Source: Methylocystis suflitae (GTDB lineage: Bacteria; Pseudomonadota; Alphaproteobacteria; Rhizobiales; Beijerinckiaceae). From it: a stretch of DNA of 41,187 nucleotides. How positions within the stretch are numbered: position 1 is the stretch's first letter; every line of letters starts with the position of its first letter. The DNA lies in NCBI RefSeq assembly GCF_024448135.1, contig NZ_JAMRYX010000143.1:1-41187 (forward strand), in the 5' to 3' direction. The notes under the pieces were generated by a model. The model was given only the letters and a program-made list of their open reading frames with translations. It had not been told where the DNA came from and made no database searches. Of the stretch, positions 25,128-35,305 are shown in pieces. The translations under genes and the position numbers were made by a program.

Positions 25128-25216
25128 TGGTGCGGGCGGCCGGAATCGAACCGGCACAGGCCTTGCGGCCCTACGGATTTTAAGTCCGTTGCGTCTACCA
25201 GTTTCGCCACGCCCGC
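25128..25216 (-). tRNA. tRNA-Leu (UAA anticodon)
   Basis: The acceptor arms GCGGGCG and CGCCCGC pair, with an encoded CCA at the 3' end. The anticodon loop is CTTAAAA in GGACTTAAAATCC, giving anticodon TAA. The T-arm CCGGTTCGATTCCGG and a long variable arm (AGGGCCGCAAGGCCT) are as expected for a leucine tRNA. About 89 bases including CCA. It follows gpt on the same strand by 45 bases. Confidence 0.95.
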
Positions 25217-25226
25217 GGAGCGCTCG

Positions 25227-25256
25227 TATATAGGGGCGCGGACCCGACGCCGCCAA
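25227..25256 (-). promoter_or_regulatory. Candidate promoter for tRNA-Leu
   Basis: On the minus strand, TTGGCG (25256-25251) is a -35-like box and TATATA (25232-25227) a -10 box, 18 bases apart, ten bases before the tRNA 5' end. A GC-rich discriminator follows, typical of stringently controlled stable RNA promoters. Confidence 0.5.
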
Positions 25257-25261
25257 GCGGA

Positions 25262-25783
25262 TTATATGCGCCGTCGTCGCCGGCCCTCGGGCTTGGCGTC
25301 CGGCGCGCCGATCGGCGCCTGAAACGACAGGCCCGTGTCCCAGGGAAAAAAGATCCACGTGTCCTGCGAGACCTCGGTGACGAAAGTGTCGACCATCGGC
25401 AGGCCCTGCGGTTTGGCGTAGACGGTGGCGAAATGCGCATTCGCCAGCATGTCGCGCACGGCCTTCGCCGTGGCGCCGGTGTCTACGAGATCGTCGATGA
25501 TGAGCACTTCAGAGCTTGGCCGCGCGAGAATCGTGTCGGTCAGAGGCTTGAGCACCTGTATCTCGCCCCGTTCCGTTTCCTCGTGATAGCTCGCGACGCA
25601 GACCGTTTCGATGACCCTTATGCCGAGTTCGCGCGCCACGATCGCCGCGGGCACCAGACCGCCGCGCGTCACCGCCACAATCGCCGAGAATCCGCCGATA
25701 GAAGCGAGACGCCAGGCGAGCGCGCGCGCGTCGCGGTGAAAAATGTCCCAGGAGACCGGAAAGATCTTGTCGGACCCGTACAT
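25262..25783 (-). CDS. gpt: Xanthine(-guanine) phosphoribosyltransferase
   Basis: A 173-residue purine salvage enzyme that joins xanthine, guanine or hypoxanthine to PRPP. The PRPP-binding loop is [17 protein letters not shown] (about 93-109) and the pyrophosphate loop region is [12 protein letters not shown] (38-49). The [17 protein letters not shown] start and the hood segment WIFFPWD match the Gpt type. ATG 25783 has GGAGG eight bases upstream, unlike the longer frame to 25906. It overlaps no other gene; the MoCF-domain gene starts 28 bases upstream on the same strand, so they may be co-transcribed. Confidence 0.93.
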   Translation of the reverse strand: MYGSDKIFPVSWDIFHRDARALAWRLASIGGFSAIVAVTRGGLVPAAIVARELGIRVIETVCVASYHEETERGEIQVLKPLTDTILARPSSEVLIIDDLVDTGATAKAVRDMLANAHFATVYAKPQGLPMVDTFVTEVSQDTWIFFPWDTGLSFQAPIGAPDAKPEGRRRRRI

Positions 25784-25811
25784 CAGCTTCAAACCTCCCG
25801 CGATCACGCCG

Positions 25812-26573
25812 TCAGCGCGCGCTTTCCTTCGACAGCGACGCGAGCATCGCACGCGCCGCCGCCGTCGCGCGGGCCAAGAGCGCCGCGTCGCGACTGCGCA
25901 GCACAATCTGATTCCTGAATCCGGCGCTCGTAAAGGATGGATAGGAGCCGACGCTCACGCCATCATGGCCGCGCGCGATCGCTTCCAGTCCGGCGGCGTA
26001 GGCGCCTTCCGGAACGCCGTAAGCCTCGATGGTCTCGACGAGCACCGGCGGGCCGGCCGCGAGCCGCGGCCCGACCACGTCCATCATATTCTGCATGATC
26101 GTCGGCACGCCGGCCATGACGATGACATTGCCGATCCAGAATCCAGGCGCCTTGGAAATGGCGTTGAAAATCAGCTCCGCGCCCTTTGGAATGCGCGCCA
26201 TCCGCCGGCGCGCCGGATTCAGCTCGCCTTCCGAAAAGCGTTCCCGAAGGAGCGCTATGGCGCGCGGATCCTCGCCGATGTCGACGTCAAAGGCGCGGGC
26301 GACCGCATCGGCGGTGATGTCGTCATGGGTCGGCCCGATGCCGCCGGTTGTGAAGACATAGGTGTAGCGGGCGCGCAGCGCATTCAGCGCCTCGACGATC
26401 GCCTCCGTCTCGTCGGGCACGATTCGCGCCTCGCGCAGATCGACGCCGATCTGCGCCAGATAATTCGCGATATAGCTTGTGTTCACGTCCTGCGTGCGGC
26501 CGGATAATATTTCATCGCCGATCACGAGAACCGCCGCGCTTGCCGGCCTGTCGCCCGCCGTTTCTTGCGCCAT
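25812..26573 (-). CDS. Molybdopterin-binding (MoCF/CinA N-terminal domain) protein
   Basis: A 253-residue protein with the MoCF domain: [16 protein letters not shown] (19-34) and the binding loop [17 protein letters not shown] (75-91), the signature of the CinA N-terminal domain. Full-length CinA also has a C-terminal NMN deamidase domain, which is absent here, so the protein is a stand-alone COG1058 member. The substrate is unknown; pyrophosphatase activity on nucleotide derivatives is known for some relatives. GGGAGG precedes the ATG. It lies upstream of gpt on the same strand, and is divergent from map across about 257 bases that show no other gene. Confidence 0.9.
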   Translation of the reverse strand: MAQETAGDRPASAAVLVIGDEILSGRTQDVNTSYIANYLAQIGVDLREARIVPDETEAIVEALNALRARYTYVFTTGGIGPTHDDITADAVARAFDVDIGEDPRAIALLRERFSEGELNPARRRMARIPKGAELIFNAISKAPGFWIGNVIVMAGVPTIMQNMMDVVGPRLAAGPPVLVETIEAYGVPEGAYAAGLEAIARGHDGVSVGSYPSFTSAGFRNQIVLRSRDAALLARATAAARAMLASLSKESAR

Positions 26574-26830
26574 TGCCGGCCTCCCTCGCGCTGATTATGA
26601 CCATGGCGGCCGTGAACGCCAGCCCTGGCGCTCATTCCGCGGCGGCGGGCGCGACCGGGGTACGCTCGGAGGCGGCGGCGATGCGGCATCGGATCGCCGC
26701 CGTCCCGCCAAGACCGCGCTCTTTCCAACGGAATCGCGGGCGGCATCCCGCGGCAGCCTTGCGTTGCCGCCTCAAACCATTACCTTGTCAAGCATACCCT
26801 TCGCCCAGGAAAGCCGAGCCGCCGCGTTAC

Positions 26831-27667
26831 ATGACCTTTATCGAATCTCATCTCGCGCCCGCCGCGCGCAAAAGCGGACAGATCAAGCTGCATGGTCCTG
26901 AGGATTTCGAGGGCATGCGCGCCGCAGGCAGGCTGACGGCGGAGGCGCTGGACATGCTGGTCGAACACGTCAAGCCGGGCGTGACGACGCAGGCGCTCGA
27001 CGATCTGGTTTTCGACTTCGCCATGGCGCATGGCGCCTATCCCGCGCCGCTCGACTATCGCGGCTACCGGAAGTCGATCTGCACCTCGATCAACCATGTC
27101 GTCTGCCATGGCGTGCCGGACAACAAGCCTTTGCGCGAAGGCGACATCGTCAATATCGACGTGACGTTCATCCTCGACGGCTGGCACGGCGACGCCAGCC
27201 GTATGTTCGCCGTCGGCGAAATTCCACGACGGGCGCAACGACTGATCGACGTAACCTATGAGGCGCTTGAGCGTGGCGTCGCCGCCGTAAAGCCTGGCGC
27301 GACGACCGGCGACATCGGCGCGGCGATTCAGCAATATGCCGAAAGCGAGCGCTGTTCGGTGGTACGCGATTTTTGCGGCCACGGGCTCGGGCGCGTATTC
27401 CACGACGAGCCGAATATTCTGCACTATGGCGTGAAGGGCGAGGGCGTCGAGTTGCGGCCGGGCATGTTCTTCACCATTGAGCCGATGATCAATCTCGGCC
27501 GCTCGCAGGTGAAAATCTTGTCGGACGGCTGGACGGCAGTCACCCGCGACCGGTCTCTTTCCGCGCAGTTCGAACATTCGGTCGGCGTCACCGAAACGGG
27601 CGTGGAAGTCTTCACCAAGTCGCCGGCGGGGCTCGACAATCCCTCTGCCGCGCGCGCCGACGCATGA
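26831..27667 (+). CDS. map: Methionine aminopeptidase, type I
   Basis: A 278-residue M24A enzyme that removes the initiator methionine from new proteins in the cytoplasm. All catalytic residues are present: H93 (CHGVPD), D110 and D121 (NIDVT and HGDASR), H184 (FCGHGLG), E217 (TIEPM) and E248 (FEHS). The type I pattern [13 protein letters not shown] is clear. The start at [10 protein letters not shown] fits alphaproteobacterial homologues; the ribosome binding site is weak (GGAAAG lies far upstream). Codons upstream to 26477 have no family similarity. Its stop overlaps the radC start by four bases, so translation is coupled. Confidence 0.95.
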   Translation: MTFIESHLAPAARKSGQIKLHGPEDFEGMRAAGRLTAEALDMLVEHVKPGVTTQALDDLVFDFAMAHGAYPAPLDYRGYRKSICTSINHVVCHGVPDNKPLREGDIVNIDVTFILDGWHGDASRMFAVGEIPRRAQRLIDVTYEALERGVAAVKPGATTGDIGAAIQQYAESERCSVVRDFCGHGLGRVFHDEPNILHYGVKGEGVELRPGMFFTIEPMINLGRSQVKILSDGWTAVTRDRSLSAQFEHSVGVTETGVEVFTKSPAGLDNPSAARADA

Positions 27668-28389
27668 AGAAGGCGGCTGACGCCGCATCCAGCGACGGCT
27701 CAGGCCTGCGCGATTCCGCGCCCCACTACCACGGTCACCGGCAGCGTCTGCGCGATCGCTTTATGGATGCAGGCGAAGCGGCGCTTGCCGATTACGAGAT
27801 GCTGGAGCTGCTGTTGTTCCGCGCGATCGCACGGCGCGACGTGAAGCCGCTGGCCAAGGCTTTGATCACGCGCTTCGGCTCCTTCGCCGAGACGGTGGCG
27901 GCGCGGCCGGAGAGACTTCGCGAAGTCGACGGTCTCAGCGAAGCGGCGATCGTCGAAATCAAGCTTGTCGAGGCTGCGGCGAAACGCCTGGCGCGCGGCG
28001 CCTTGCAACGGCGTCCTGTGCTCTCTTCCTTCATGGAGGTGCTCGACTATTGCCGAACGGCGATGGCCTTCGCCGAGCGCGAGGAGTTCCGCATCCTGTT
28101 CCTCGACAAGCGCAACGCGCTGATCGCCGACGAAGTCCAGGGCGTCGGCACCATCGACCACACGCCCGTCTATCCGCGCGAAATCGTCAGGCGCGCGCTG
28201 GAGCTCGGCGCGAGCGCGCTCATTCTGGCGCATAACCATCCATCCGGCGATCCGACGCCGTCGGCCGCGGACATACGCATGACGAAGGACATCGCCGCCA
28301 TCGCGCAGCCGTTCGGCATCACGGTCCACGACCACCTCATCGTCGGCCGCCATGGCCATTCCAGCTTCAGAGGGCTGAAGCTCATTTGA
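27664..28389 (+). CDS. radC: RadC family protein (JAMM/MPN metal-dependent domain)
   Basis: A 241-residue RadC-type protein. An N-terminal helix-hairpin-helix region (about 35-110, with [20 protein letters not shown]) precedes the JAB/MPN domain carrying [14 protein letters not shown] (190-203), the metal-binding JAMM motif. The family was named for radiation sensitivity, but its biochemical role is unresolved. The C-terminal [15 protein letters not shown] is typical. The start ATG overlaps the map stop by four bases (ATGA), indicating an operon map-radC, an arrangement also seen in related genomes (recalled). Confidence 0.93.
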   Translation: MKKAADAASSDGSGLRDSAPHYHGHRQRLRDRFMDAGEAALADYEMLELLLFRAIARRDVKPLAKALITRFGSFAETVAARPERLREVDGLSEAAIVEIKLVEAAAKRLARGALQRRPVLSSFMEVLDYCRTAMAFAEREEFRILFLDKRNALIADEVQGVGTIDHTPVYPREIVRRALELGASALILAHNHPSGDPTPSAADIRMTKDIAAIAQPFGITVHDHLIVGRHGHSSFRGLKLI

Positions 28390-28450
28390 CGCGAAGTCCG
28401 TGCACAGGCGTCGGGATTGACGCGACATTTTCAAAAGCGGGCTGAGCGCA

Positions 28451-29839
28451 TTGTCCTATTTCGTCACGCCGCTAATCATCGCCACTGCGCTCTTCATGGA
28501 GCAGCTCGACGGCACCGTGCTCGCCACGGCGTTGCCGGCGATGGCGGCCGATCTTCATGAAGATCCCGTGGCGCTGAAACTCGCTCTGACGTCCTATCTT
28601 CTATCGCTCGCGGTCTTCATTCCGCTTTCAGGCTGGGCGGCGGATCGCTTTGGCGCACGGCGCGTCTTTCGCGCGGCGATCATCGTCTTCACCTTCGGCT
28701 CCATTCTCTGCGGCCTGTCCAATTCGCTCGGCGCGATCGTGGCGTTCCGGATCGTGCAAGGCCTCGGCGGCGCGATGATGACGCCGGTCGGACGCCTCGT
28801 GCTGCTGCGCACCGCGCCGCGCCACGAACTTGTGCGCGCCATGGCCTATCTCACCATCCCGGCGCTCGTCGGCCCGATGATCGGCCCGCCGATCGGCGGC
28901 TTCATCGCGACCTATTTTCACTGGCGCTACATTTTTTGGATCAATGTGCCGATCGGCGCGCTCGGCGTCATGCTCGTCACGCGTTTTATTCCGGATTTGC
29001 GTGAGGAATGGACGCCGCCGCTCGATATCGCCGGCGCGATCCTTTCAGGCGTCGGCCTTTCCTGCCTCGTCTTTGGCTTTACCATCGCGGGGCGCGGCTT
29101 CGCGCCGGCGCCGGTCGTGGTTTTGATCGTCGCGCTCGGGGCAGGGGCGCTCTTCGCCTATGTTCGCCACGCCAGACGCACGCGCTATCCGATCGTCGAT
29201 CTCGATCTCTTGCAGATCCCGACGTTCCGCTCGGCGGTCTTTGGCGGCTTTCTGTTTCGCATCGGACTAGGCGCGACGCCTTTCCTGCTGCCGCTGTTGC
29301 TGCAAGCGGGCTTCGGACTCTCCGCCTATGAAGCGGGTCTTCTGACCTTCATCTCGGCGGCCGGCGCGATGGCGATGAAGACCACCGCGCAGCCGATCCT
29401 GCGAATATTCGGCTTCCGGCGCGTGCTGATCGTCAATGCGCTCATCTCCGCCGGCTTTCTCGCCTTTATCGCCACTTTTACGGCGGCGACGCCGCATCTG
29501 TTCATCATGGGCATGCTGCTCGTCGGCGGCTTCTTCCGTTCGCTGGAGTTCACCGCGCTTAACGCCATCGCCTACGCCGACGTCGATCAGGATGCGATGA
29601 GCCGCGCCACGAGTTTCGCCTCCGTCGCGCAGCAATTGTCGCTGTCGACGGGCGTCGCCATTGGCGCGGCGGCGCTGGAGGCGACGCGCGCGCTGCGCGG
29701 CGGCGGCGCGCTACAGGCGGCGGATTTCACGCCGGCTTTCATTGTCGTGGCGTTGATCTCGATGTTTTCGGTGATGAGCTTCCTGCCGCTCGCGCCCAAT
29801 GCGGGCGACGACCTGACCGGGCGCCGAAAACGCGTGTAA
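28451..29839 (+). CDS. MFS transporter, DHA2/EmrB-like drug exporter
   Basis: A 462-residue major facilitator with around 14 hydrophobic spans. The D1 motif LDGTVLATALPAMAADL (residues 19-35) and GWAADRFGARRVFR (cytoplasmic loop motif A) place it in the DHA2 (EmrB/QacA) family of drug/proton antiporters. A GPMIGPPIGGF segment (motif C) is characteristic of antiporters. The start is TTG 28451 with a poor ribosome binding site; an ATG at 28496 would cut the first span. It follows radC by 61 bases and could be the last gene of that operon. Substrates are unknown. Confidence 0.88.
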   Translation: MSYFVTPLIIATALFMEQLDGTVLATALPAMAADLHEDPVALKLALTSYLLSLAVFIPLSGWAADRFGARRVFRAAIIVFTFGSILCGLSNSLGAIVAFRIVQGLGGAMMTPVGRLVLLRTAPRHELVRAMAYLTIPALVGPMIGPPIGGFIATYFHWRYIFWINVPIGALGVMLVTRFIPDLREEWTPPLDIAGAILSGVGLSCLVFGFTIAGRGFAPAPVVVLIVALGAGALFAYVRHARRTRYPIVDLDLLQIPTFRSAVFGGFLFRIGLGATPFLLPLLLQAGFGLSAYEAGLLTFISAAGAMAMKTTAQPILRIFGFRRVLIVNALISAGFLAFIATFTAATPHLFIMGMLLVGGFFRSLEFTALNAIAYADVDQDAMSRATSFASVAQQLSLSTGVAIGAAALEATRALRGGGALQAADFTPAFIVVALISMFSVMSFLPLAPNAGDDLTGRRKRV

Positions 29840-29916
29840 TCTCACGGCCGATCGGCGGGCGGAGAGCTCTTGTCGATGAGGATCGCGAGCGCCAGATCGG
29901 CTGAAACGAGGATGTT

Positions 29917-30939
29917 ATGTCGAGCGCAGCCCAAGACTTCATCGCCGGGCTCCCGAAGGCGGAGCTTCACCTTCATATCGAGGGAACGCTTGAACCCGAG
30001 ATGGCCTTCGCGCTCGCCGAGCGCAACGGCGTCAAGCTCCCGTACGCTTCGGTGGAGGCGATGCGGAAGTCTTATGACTTCCAGAGCCTCGAGGACTTTC
30101 TCGGTCTCTATTATCAGGCGACGCAGGCGCTCTTGACCGAGCGAGACTTCTACGATCTGGCGCGCGCGTATCTCGACCGCGCCCGCGAGGAAAACGTTCG
30201 CCACGCCGAAATCTTTTTCGATCCGCAGGCCCATATGCGCCGCGGCGTTCCCTTCCGCGCAGTCGTGGAGGGATTGAGCGCAGCTCTGAACGACGCCGCG
30301 CGCGAGGGCGGGCCGACGTCGCGACTCCTCATGTGCTTCCTGCGGGATCTCGATGCCGCGGACGCTGTCGCTACGCTCGAAGCGGCGCGCCCCTGGCTCG
30401 ATCGCATTGCCGGGATCGGACTGGATTCCGCAGAAACCGGAAATCCGCCGGGCAAGTTCACCGAGGTTTATGAGCGCGCCCGTTCGCTCGGCCTGCGCGC
30501 CGTGGCGCATGCGGGCGAAGAAGGACCCGCCGCCTATGTCTCCGAAGCGCTGGATCGCTTGAAGGTCGAGCGCATCGACCACGGCGTTCACGCGATCGAT
30601 GACGCGGCCCTGGTTCAGCGGCTCGCGCGCGAGCGGGTTCCGCTGACCGTCTGTCCGCTGTCGAATATACGCCTTCGCGTCTATCCCGATATGCGCGCGC
30701 ATCCGATTCAGCGGCTCTTCGAGGCAGGCGTCGTCGTGACCGTCAATTCCGACGATCCGGCCTATTTTGGCGGCTATGTGAACGAGAACTACCGCGCCAT
30801 TCAGCAGGCTTTCGCATTAGAAGCAGCCGAGCTGACGCAGCTGGCGAAAAACAGTTTCTCGGCGTCATTTCTTTCTGACGACGAAAAGCAAGAGAGGATC
30901 GCCGAGGTCGACGCCTATGCGCAAGCGCATGGCGCCTAA
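29917..30939 (+). CDS. Adenine deaminase (adenosine deaminase superfamily)
   Basis: A 340-residue zinc amidohydrolase. Metal and catalytic residues are ELHLHIEGTLEPE (H18, H20), HAGEEGP (H198, E201), RIDHGVH (H222) and NSDDPAYFGG (D279, D280). The HIEGTLEPE, LLMCFLRD and GLDSAE segments match the adenine deaminase branch (yeast Aah1, Pseudomonas PA0148) rather than adenosine deaminase, which has HLEGAIRP-type starts; this is from memory of the families. It would turn adenine into hypoxanthine, feeding the gpt salvage enzyme about 4 kb away. GAGGA precedes ATG by five bases. Confidence 0.88.
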   Translation: MSSAAQDFIAGLPKAELHLHIEGTLEPEMAFALAERNGVKLPYASVEAMRKSYDFQSLEDFLGLYYQATQALLTERDFYDLARAYLDRAREENVRHAEIFFDPQAHMRRGVPFRAVVEGLSAALNDAAREGGPTSRLLMCFLRDLDAADAVATLEAARPWLDRIAGIGLDSAETGNPPGKFTEVYERARSLGLRAVAHAGEEGPAAYVSEALDRLKVERIDHGVHAIDDAALVQRLARERVPLTVCPLSNIRLRVYPDMRAHPIQRLFEAGVVVTVNSDDPAYFGGYVNENYRAIQQAFALEAAELTQLAKNSFSASFLSDDEKQERIAEVDAYAQAHGA

Positions 30940-31146
30940 GCGGCTAGTCGGCGCGGCTCCCGAAAGCCTGTCGGTGCCGTGGCGTGCATATAAGGGAACT
31001 CTTCTGTCCCACCCGGTCAAAGCTTGAAATTGAGCGTGGATGGGCTACTTTCGAACCGAGCGCCGTGCACCGTCGGCGTGGCCGCTGCCCTGGCGAAGGA
31101 TCTCTGATCCAACGAGTCTAAGTCATCAGCGACCGTAACCCTCATG

Positions 31147-31186
31147 TCGGCCGCAAGAAACGAGCAGCGCGTTTCTGCTAGGCCGA
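31147..31186. repeat. Long interrupted hairpin just before the start of the next gene
   Basis: TCGGCC (31147-31152) pairs with GGCCGA (31181-31186), a GC pair follows, and AGAAACG (31156-31162) pairs with CGTTTCT (31170-31176), leaving a seven-base loop and small bulges. The stem ends one base before ATG 31188 and 16 before ATG 31203. It may be a terminator for upstream reads or an operator. Confidence 0.55.
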
Positions 31187-31202
31187 AATGAAGGACGTTC
31201 GC

Positions 31203-32312
31203 ATGTATTCGACGCTCGATGGCGCAAAGAAGTGCGCCAAATCCCTGAAGCGGCTACTTGATAATGCCGGCTTCGATTTTCCTCTCAACAAGTGTCAGGC
31301 TGCCATCGCCAAGGCGGGCGGCTTTCGGGACTGGCGCGACCTCGAAAGCGCCATCCGCCACGCGGATAGGTCGGTCGATGCGACTGCCTATGAGAAGCGA
31401 TTGTTGGCAGCCATGCCTGAGCCCTGTCACTCGCTTGTAATGGCTTGGCTAGACAAGGAGTCAGCCGAAACCAGTTCCACTGACGTTATTTCACCCAGCT
31501 GGTATCGCAACGTCTTCCCATATCTCATGGCATCCGCAGCGCTGCATCGCAGCCGCACCGCGCTCTTGCGCCCTGGGTCAGGGGCGGGACAGCGCTTCAG
31601 AGAGAAGCTTGTTTTCGGGCTTCTGATGAATGTCCACGGCCGCTCACGGCTCTGGCCGCGACTCGATCCGGACACTCTGGCACTGGTCTTCAGCGGTGAT
31701 CAAGATGAACTGTTTGAGGAAGATTCCCTGCACCCACGTTTCGCGATTGAACTTGACGTTTTGCTCAGAGCCGGAGTTCTTGACCTGCAGCCTCAACGCC
31801 TACGGGTGTTGCCGCCGGATCGCGACGCGGTCCTCGCATATGTCGCTGAGCACAGGTTCGACAAGGCGCAGTACAGCGCTGAGGCGAGCGGCGAAGAAGC
31901 GAAGGACGACCTGCGGCAGGCGCTTGCGGCGATCGGAATAAGGAACTCAATGAAAGTCGCCGATGCCATTCTACGTTGGGGGGCCGGGGCCTATTCCACA
32001 CCATCTGGCCCTGTCTTGGAATTGCTTTCCGAACTCGCTGGGGCTGGTGAGATAGAAACCTTTGCAAAGGCCTATCGACTGTTCGCAGCAATGCGACCCG
32101 ACAATGCTCATTTTGTACGGAACTCGATACCAGCGAAGATTTCTTCGCAATTTCTACTGCGGCATCGCCAACTCAGCGTCTCGAAGTTACTCGCTTGGAA
32201 TTCGGCTTATCCCGAGTGGCCGGAAACATTGAAAACCGCAGTTGAGGAACCCACAAAATTTGCGCGAACAGTTGACGCGATGGCAGCCCAAATAGTGGAA
32301 ATGCCTGCCTAG
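31203..32312 (+). CDS. Hypothetical protein, possible acquired gene
   Basis: A 369-residue protein, not recognised. The N-terminal 45 residues (DGAKKCAKSLKRLLDNAGFD with KAGGFRDWRDLESAI) resemble a short helical domain found at the start of some glyoxalase-like and other accessory proteins (recalled), and the rest is helical without motifs. No signal peptide or membrane span. ATG 31203 is preferred because AAGGACG lies six bases upstream; ATG 31188 is an alternative. Codon use is less GC-rich than around it. It is bracketed by a strong hairpin before and a perfect 12-bp inverted repeat after, so it may be a self-contained insert. Confidence 0.75.
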   Translation: MYSTLDGAKKCAKSLKRLLDNAGFDFPLNKCQAAIAKAGGFRDWRDLESAIRHADRSVDATAYEKRLLAAMPEPCHSLVMAWLDKESAETSSTDVISPSWYRNVFPYLMASAALHRSRTALLRPGSGAGQRFREKLVFGLLMNVHGRSRLWPRLDPDTLALVFSGDQDELFEEDSLHPRFAIELDVLLRAGVLDLQPQRLRVLPPDRDAVLAYVAEHRFDKAQYSAEASGEEAKDDLRQALAAIGIRNSMKVADAILRWGAGAYSTPSGPVLELLSELAGAGEIETFAKAYRLFAAMRPDNAHFVRNSIPAKISSQFLLRHRQLSVSKLLAWNSAYPEWPETLKTAVEEPTKFARTVDAMAAQIVEMPA

Positions 32313-32333
32313 TACCCGAGGCTAATGCAAGGC

Positions 32334-32368
32334 GAAGCAGCATGTTGCTGGTAACGACATGCTGCTTC
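32334..32368. repeat. Perfect 12-bp inverted repeat after the hypothetical gene
   Basis: GAAGCAGCATGT (32334-32345) and ACATGCTGCTTC (32357-32368) pair around an 11-base loop, 22 bases after the stop codon. No T-run follows, so if it terminates transcription it does so without a poly-U tail. It sits between this gene and the convergent rlmE, so it could serve both strands. Confidence 0.6.
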
Positions 32369-32431
32369 TATCAAGTCGCGCATCTTTGCGCCGGACCACG
32401 CTACTGCTTCTGCATAAGAATTGTTAGATAT

Positions 32432-33127
32432 TCAGGCGCGCCGCCCCCGAAACCCCGTCGCCAGCACATAGAGTTCGGCGGAACCCGCGCGGCTCGCCGC
32501 CGGCTTGACGTGACGCACGGTCGAAAAATCGCGCTTGAGCCGCGTGAGCAGCTGGCCTTCGGTTCCGCCTTGCAGCACCTTGGCGATGAAGAAGCCGCCC
32601 TCGGCCAATACGTCACAAGCGAAATCAGCGGCGAGCTCGGCGAGAGCGACGATGCGCAGATGGTCGGTCGCCCGATGGCCAGTGGCGTTCGCGGCCATGT
32701 CCGACATCACGCCGTCGGCGTGGCCTCCCAGCATCTCTTTGATGAATTCCGGCGCGTCGGGATCGTTGAAATCCTTCACCGCGAATCTGACGCCGTCGAC
32801 CGGCTCCATGTCGAGAAGATCGACCGCGACGACTTTGCCCTTCCCCTCTTTCGCCTTCACATGCGCGGCGGCGATCTGCGACCAGCCGCCGGGAGCGGCG
32901 CCAAGATCGACGATGCGGTCGCCCGGCTTAAAGAGATGGTAGCGATCATTCATCTCGATGAGCTTATAAGCGGCGCGCGAGCGGTAGCCTTCGCGCTTGG
33001 CGCGCGCGACATAAGGATCATTGAGCTGGCGCTCCAGCCATAGCGTCGAGGAGAGCGACCGCTTGCGCGCGGTCTTGACCCGCGTCTTGAGCGATCGTCC
33101 GCCTTCGCGTCCCGACTCTTTCGTCAC
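32432..33127 (-). CDS. rlmE: 23S rRNA (uridine-2552-2'-O)-methyltransferase RlmE (FtsJ/RrmJ)
   Basis: A 231-residue SAM-dependent methyltransferase that modifies U2552 of 23S rRNA late in 50S assembly. The catalytic K-D-K-E tetrad is K55 (SRAAYKL), D143 ([10 protein letters not shown]), K183 (AKVLQGG) and E218 (SAELYV). The SAM motif I is [13 protein letters not shown] (72-84). The N-terminal basic extension is typical of alphaproteobacteria. The start is GTG, overlapping the upstream ABC transporter stop as GTGA, so the two are translationally coupled. Confidence 0.95.
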   Translation of the reverse strand: MTKESGREGGRSLKTRVKTARKRSLSSTLWLERQLNDPYVARAKREGYRSRAAYKLIEMNDRYHLFKPGDRIVDLGAAPGGWSQIAAAHVKAKEGKGKVVAVDLLDMEPVDGVRFAVKDFNDPDAPEFIKEMLGGHADGVMSDMAANATGHRATDHLRIVALAELAADFACDVLAEGGFFIAKVLQGGTEGQLLTRLKRDFSTVRHVKPAASRAGSAELYVLATGFRGRRA

Positions 33128-35223
33128 GCGTGCACCTTGTCGCGTGGGCTAAAGACGCCGCCGGGCCCCGGCTCCATGACGATGTATCGATCGTGGAAGG
33201 CGTGCAGAGTCGAGCGATGGCCGATCGAGACGATCGTCGTGCTGGGCAGCCGCTCGCGCAGCATGGCGTAGATGCCTTCTTCGAGCTGCTCGTCGAGCGC
33301 CGACGTCGCTTCGTCGAGGAAAAGCCAATCCGGCTTGGCGAGAAGCGCGCGGGCGATCGCGACGCGCTGCTGCTCGCCGCCCGAAAGCCGCTGACCCCAG
33401 TTGTTTTCCTCGTCGAGGCGCTCCACGAAAGGCGCAAGCCGCGCCGCGCGCAATGCCTCCTGCACGTCGGCGCGCGAATAGTCGTCGACGTGGCCGGGAT
33501 AGACGATCGCTTCGGCCAGCGCGCCCATCGGGATGTAAGGCCGCTGCGGCGCGAGCATCACCTTGGCGCCGCGCGGAGTCAGCACCTCGCCCGACGCGTA
33601 AGGCCAGATGCCGGCGATGGCGCGAAACAGCGTCGACTTGCCGGAGCCCGACGGGCCGGTGAGCAGCGCCGATTGGCCGGCGGCGAGCGTTAGATCGTCG
33701 ACCGTCACGATTTGGCGTCCGTCGGGCAAACCAAGCGTCAGCCCGCGCAGGCGAATATCAGCGCCGTCGGTCGGAGAGATAATCTGCGTCGCAGTCGTCT
33801 GCGCGCGGGCCGTATCGATCGCGTGGTCAAAGGACGACAAGCGGTCGAGCACGGACTTAAAGTTGGCGAGAGAGGTGTAATAGTTGATGAAGAAGGTCAG
33901 CGCGCTCTCCACTCGCCCGAAAGCGCTCGCCGTTTGCGTCATGACGCCGAGCGAAATGCGCCCGGCGAAATAGAAGGGCGCCGTGATCACGTAAGGAATG
34001 ATCGGCGACAACTGTCCGTAGGTGGAGGTGAACGCCATCAGCTGCTTACGCTTCTGCACGATCGCCAGATAGTTGACGATAATGCCGGCGAAGCGCCGCA
34101 GCAGCGCGCCGCGCTCGGCAGGCTCGCCGCCGAGCAGCGCGATCTGCTCGCTATATTCGCGCATGCGGGCCAGCGAAAAGCGGAAATCCGCCTCGCGTCT
34201 CTGCCGATCGAAATAGAGCCCGGTGAGAGTGCGGCCGATAAGATGCGTCACCAGCGTCCCCACAGCCGCATAGAGCAGCACAACCCAGAACAGGAAACCG
34301 GGAATATAAATGTCAGTTCCGGGCAGCGGATAATTGCCCGACAAATCCCACAGCACATAGGCGAAGGAAACGAGCGAACTCAAGGTGGCGATCAGCAGGA
34401 TCGAATAGGAGTAAATGCCATAGCCTTCCTCCCCGCCGCTGATGAAGCGATTGACGTCTTCGGCGATGCGCTGGTCCGGATTGTCAGCGCCGCTCCCGGC
34501 GAGCGCCATGCCGTAATGCGTATGCGCGCCGAGCCAGCGCTCGATATAATGTTCCGTCAGCCAGCGACGCCAGCGGATGATCAGCATCGACTGCAGAACG
34601 AATTCGATAATCACGGAGGCGACGTAAACGAACGCCCATGGCGTGAACACGTAAAGAAGCTGCCGCCAGAACTCCCCGGCGTTTTTCTCCTGAATCGCGT
34701 TGAACCAGTCGCGATTGAAGAAGGACAGGCGGACGGTGATGCCGACCTGTCCTTGATTGAGGAGCACCAGCACCACCACCATGGCGATGGCGATCGCGCT
34801 CTCTCGGGCCGCAAAGGGCTGGAATGGCCAGACGCGCCCTTCGCCACGATCGCGCGAACTGAAATAAAGATCGGCGATGCGCGTCATCTCCCGCACGACG
34901 GGAATGTGCGAGATCGCGTAAACGATGATCGAGAACACCGCCACGGTGAGCGGCATGGTTTCGGGCGGCGCATAGTCTTTCAGCGACTCCGGCCACAGGC
35001 CTTCCGCCTGGGCGAGGCTGACCAGTCCGAAGACGATCGTCTCCGTTGAAAAAATGAAGGCGAAGATTTTCAGGAAGCTCGACATGTCCGCCGCGCGCCA
35101 CGTCGTGTAGGCGCAGAGCGCCGCCGCGGCGACGAGGACGAATAGGCTGGACTCGCCTTTATGGGCGCCGACCAGCGCGGTAAGCGCCGCGAAGACCGCG
35201 ACCGCCACGCTCAATTTCCGCAT
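33124..35223 (-). CDS. ABC transporter, BacA/SbmA-like permease fused to ATPase (BclA/YddA type)
   Basis: A 699-residue half-transporter. The N-terminal membrane part has several spans and the SbmA/BacA-like domain pattern [13 protein letters not shown] with [14 protein letters not shown] (the ABCD/YddA-like region). The ATPase has Walker [10 protein letters not shown] (523-531), signature LSGGEQQ (613-619) and Walker B LFLDEAT (634-640). Relatives (BclA, YddA, Rv1819c) import peptides or hydrophilic compounds or act on very-long-chain lipids. The sequence cannot decide between these. It overlaps rlmE by four bases. A basic N-terminal segment and span near residues 5-40 may be an added helix. 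Confidence 0.92.
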   Translation of the reverse strand: MRKLSVAVAVFAALTALVGAHKGESSLFVLVAAAALCAYTTWRAADMSSFLKIFAFIFSTETIVFGLVSLAQAEGLWPESLKDYAPPETMPLTVAVFSIIVYAISHIPVVREMTRIADLYFSSRDRGEGRVWPFQPFAARESAIAIAMVVVLVLLNQGQVGITVRLSFFNRDWFNAIQEKNAGEFWRQLLYVFTPWAFVYVASVIIEFVLQSMLIIRWRRWLTEHYIERWLGAHTHYGMALAGSGADNPDQRIAEDVNRFISGGEEGYGIYSYSILLIATLSSLVSFAYVLWDLSGNYPLPGTDIYIPGFLFWVVLLYAAVGTLVTHLIGRTLTGLYFDRQRREADFRFSLARMREYSEQIALLGGEPAERGALLRRFAGIIVNYLAIVQKRKQLMAFTSTYGQLSPIIPYVITAPFYFAGRISLGVMTQTASAFGRVESALTFFINYYTSLANFKSVLDRLSSFDHAIDTARAQTTATQIISPTDGADIRLRGLTLGLPDGRQIVTVDDLTLAAGQSALLTGPSGSGKSTLFRAIAGIWPYASGEVLTPRGAKVMLAPQRPYIPMGALAEAIVYPGHVDDYSRADVQEALRAARLAPFVERLDEENNWGQRLSGGEQQRVAIARALLAKPDWLFLDEATSALDEQLEEGIYAMLRERLPSTTIVSIGHRSTLHAFHDRYIVMEPGPGGVFSPRDKVHA

Positions 35224-35305
35224 CTTTCACCTTGGATGTGAGAAGCCGTTCGGCTCGCCGCGACCGCATCGCCGACGATAGCCGTTTCGCCCCATGATAG
35301 AGAAG

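Noticed and set aside
26477-26830. N-terminal extension of methionine aminopeptidase
   Set aside because: No family similarity; it overlaps the start region of the divergent MoCF gene.
33712-35049. Long plus-strand frame antisense to the ABC transporter
   Set aside because: Shadow of the transporter, His/Arg/Asp-rich.
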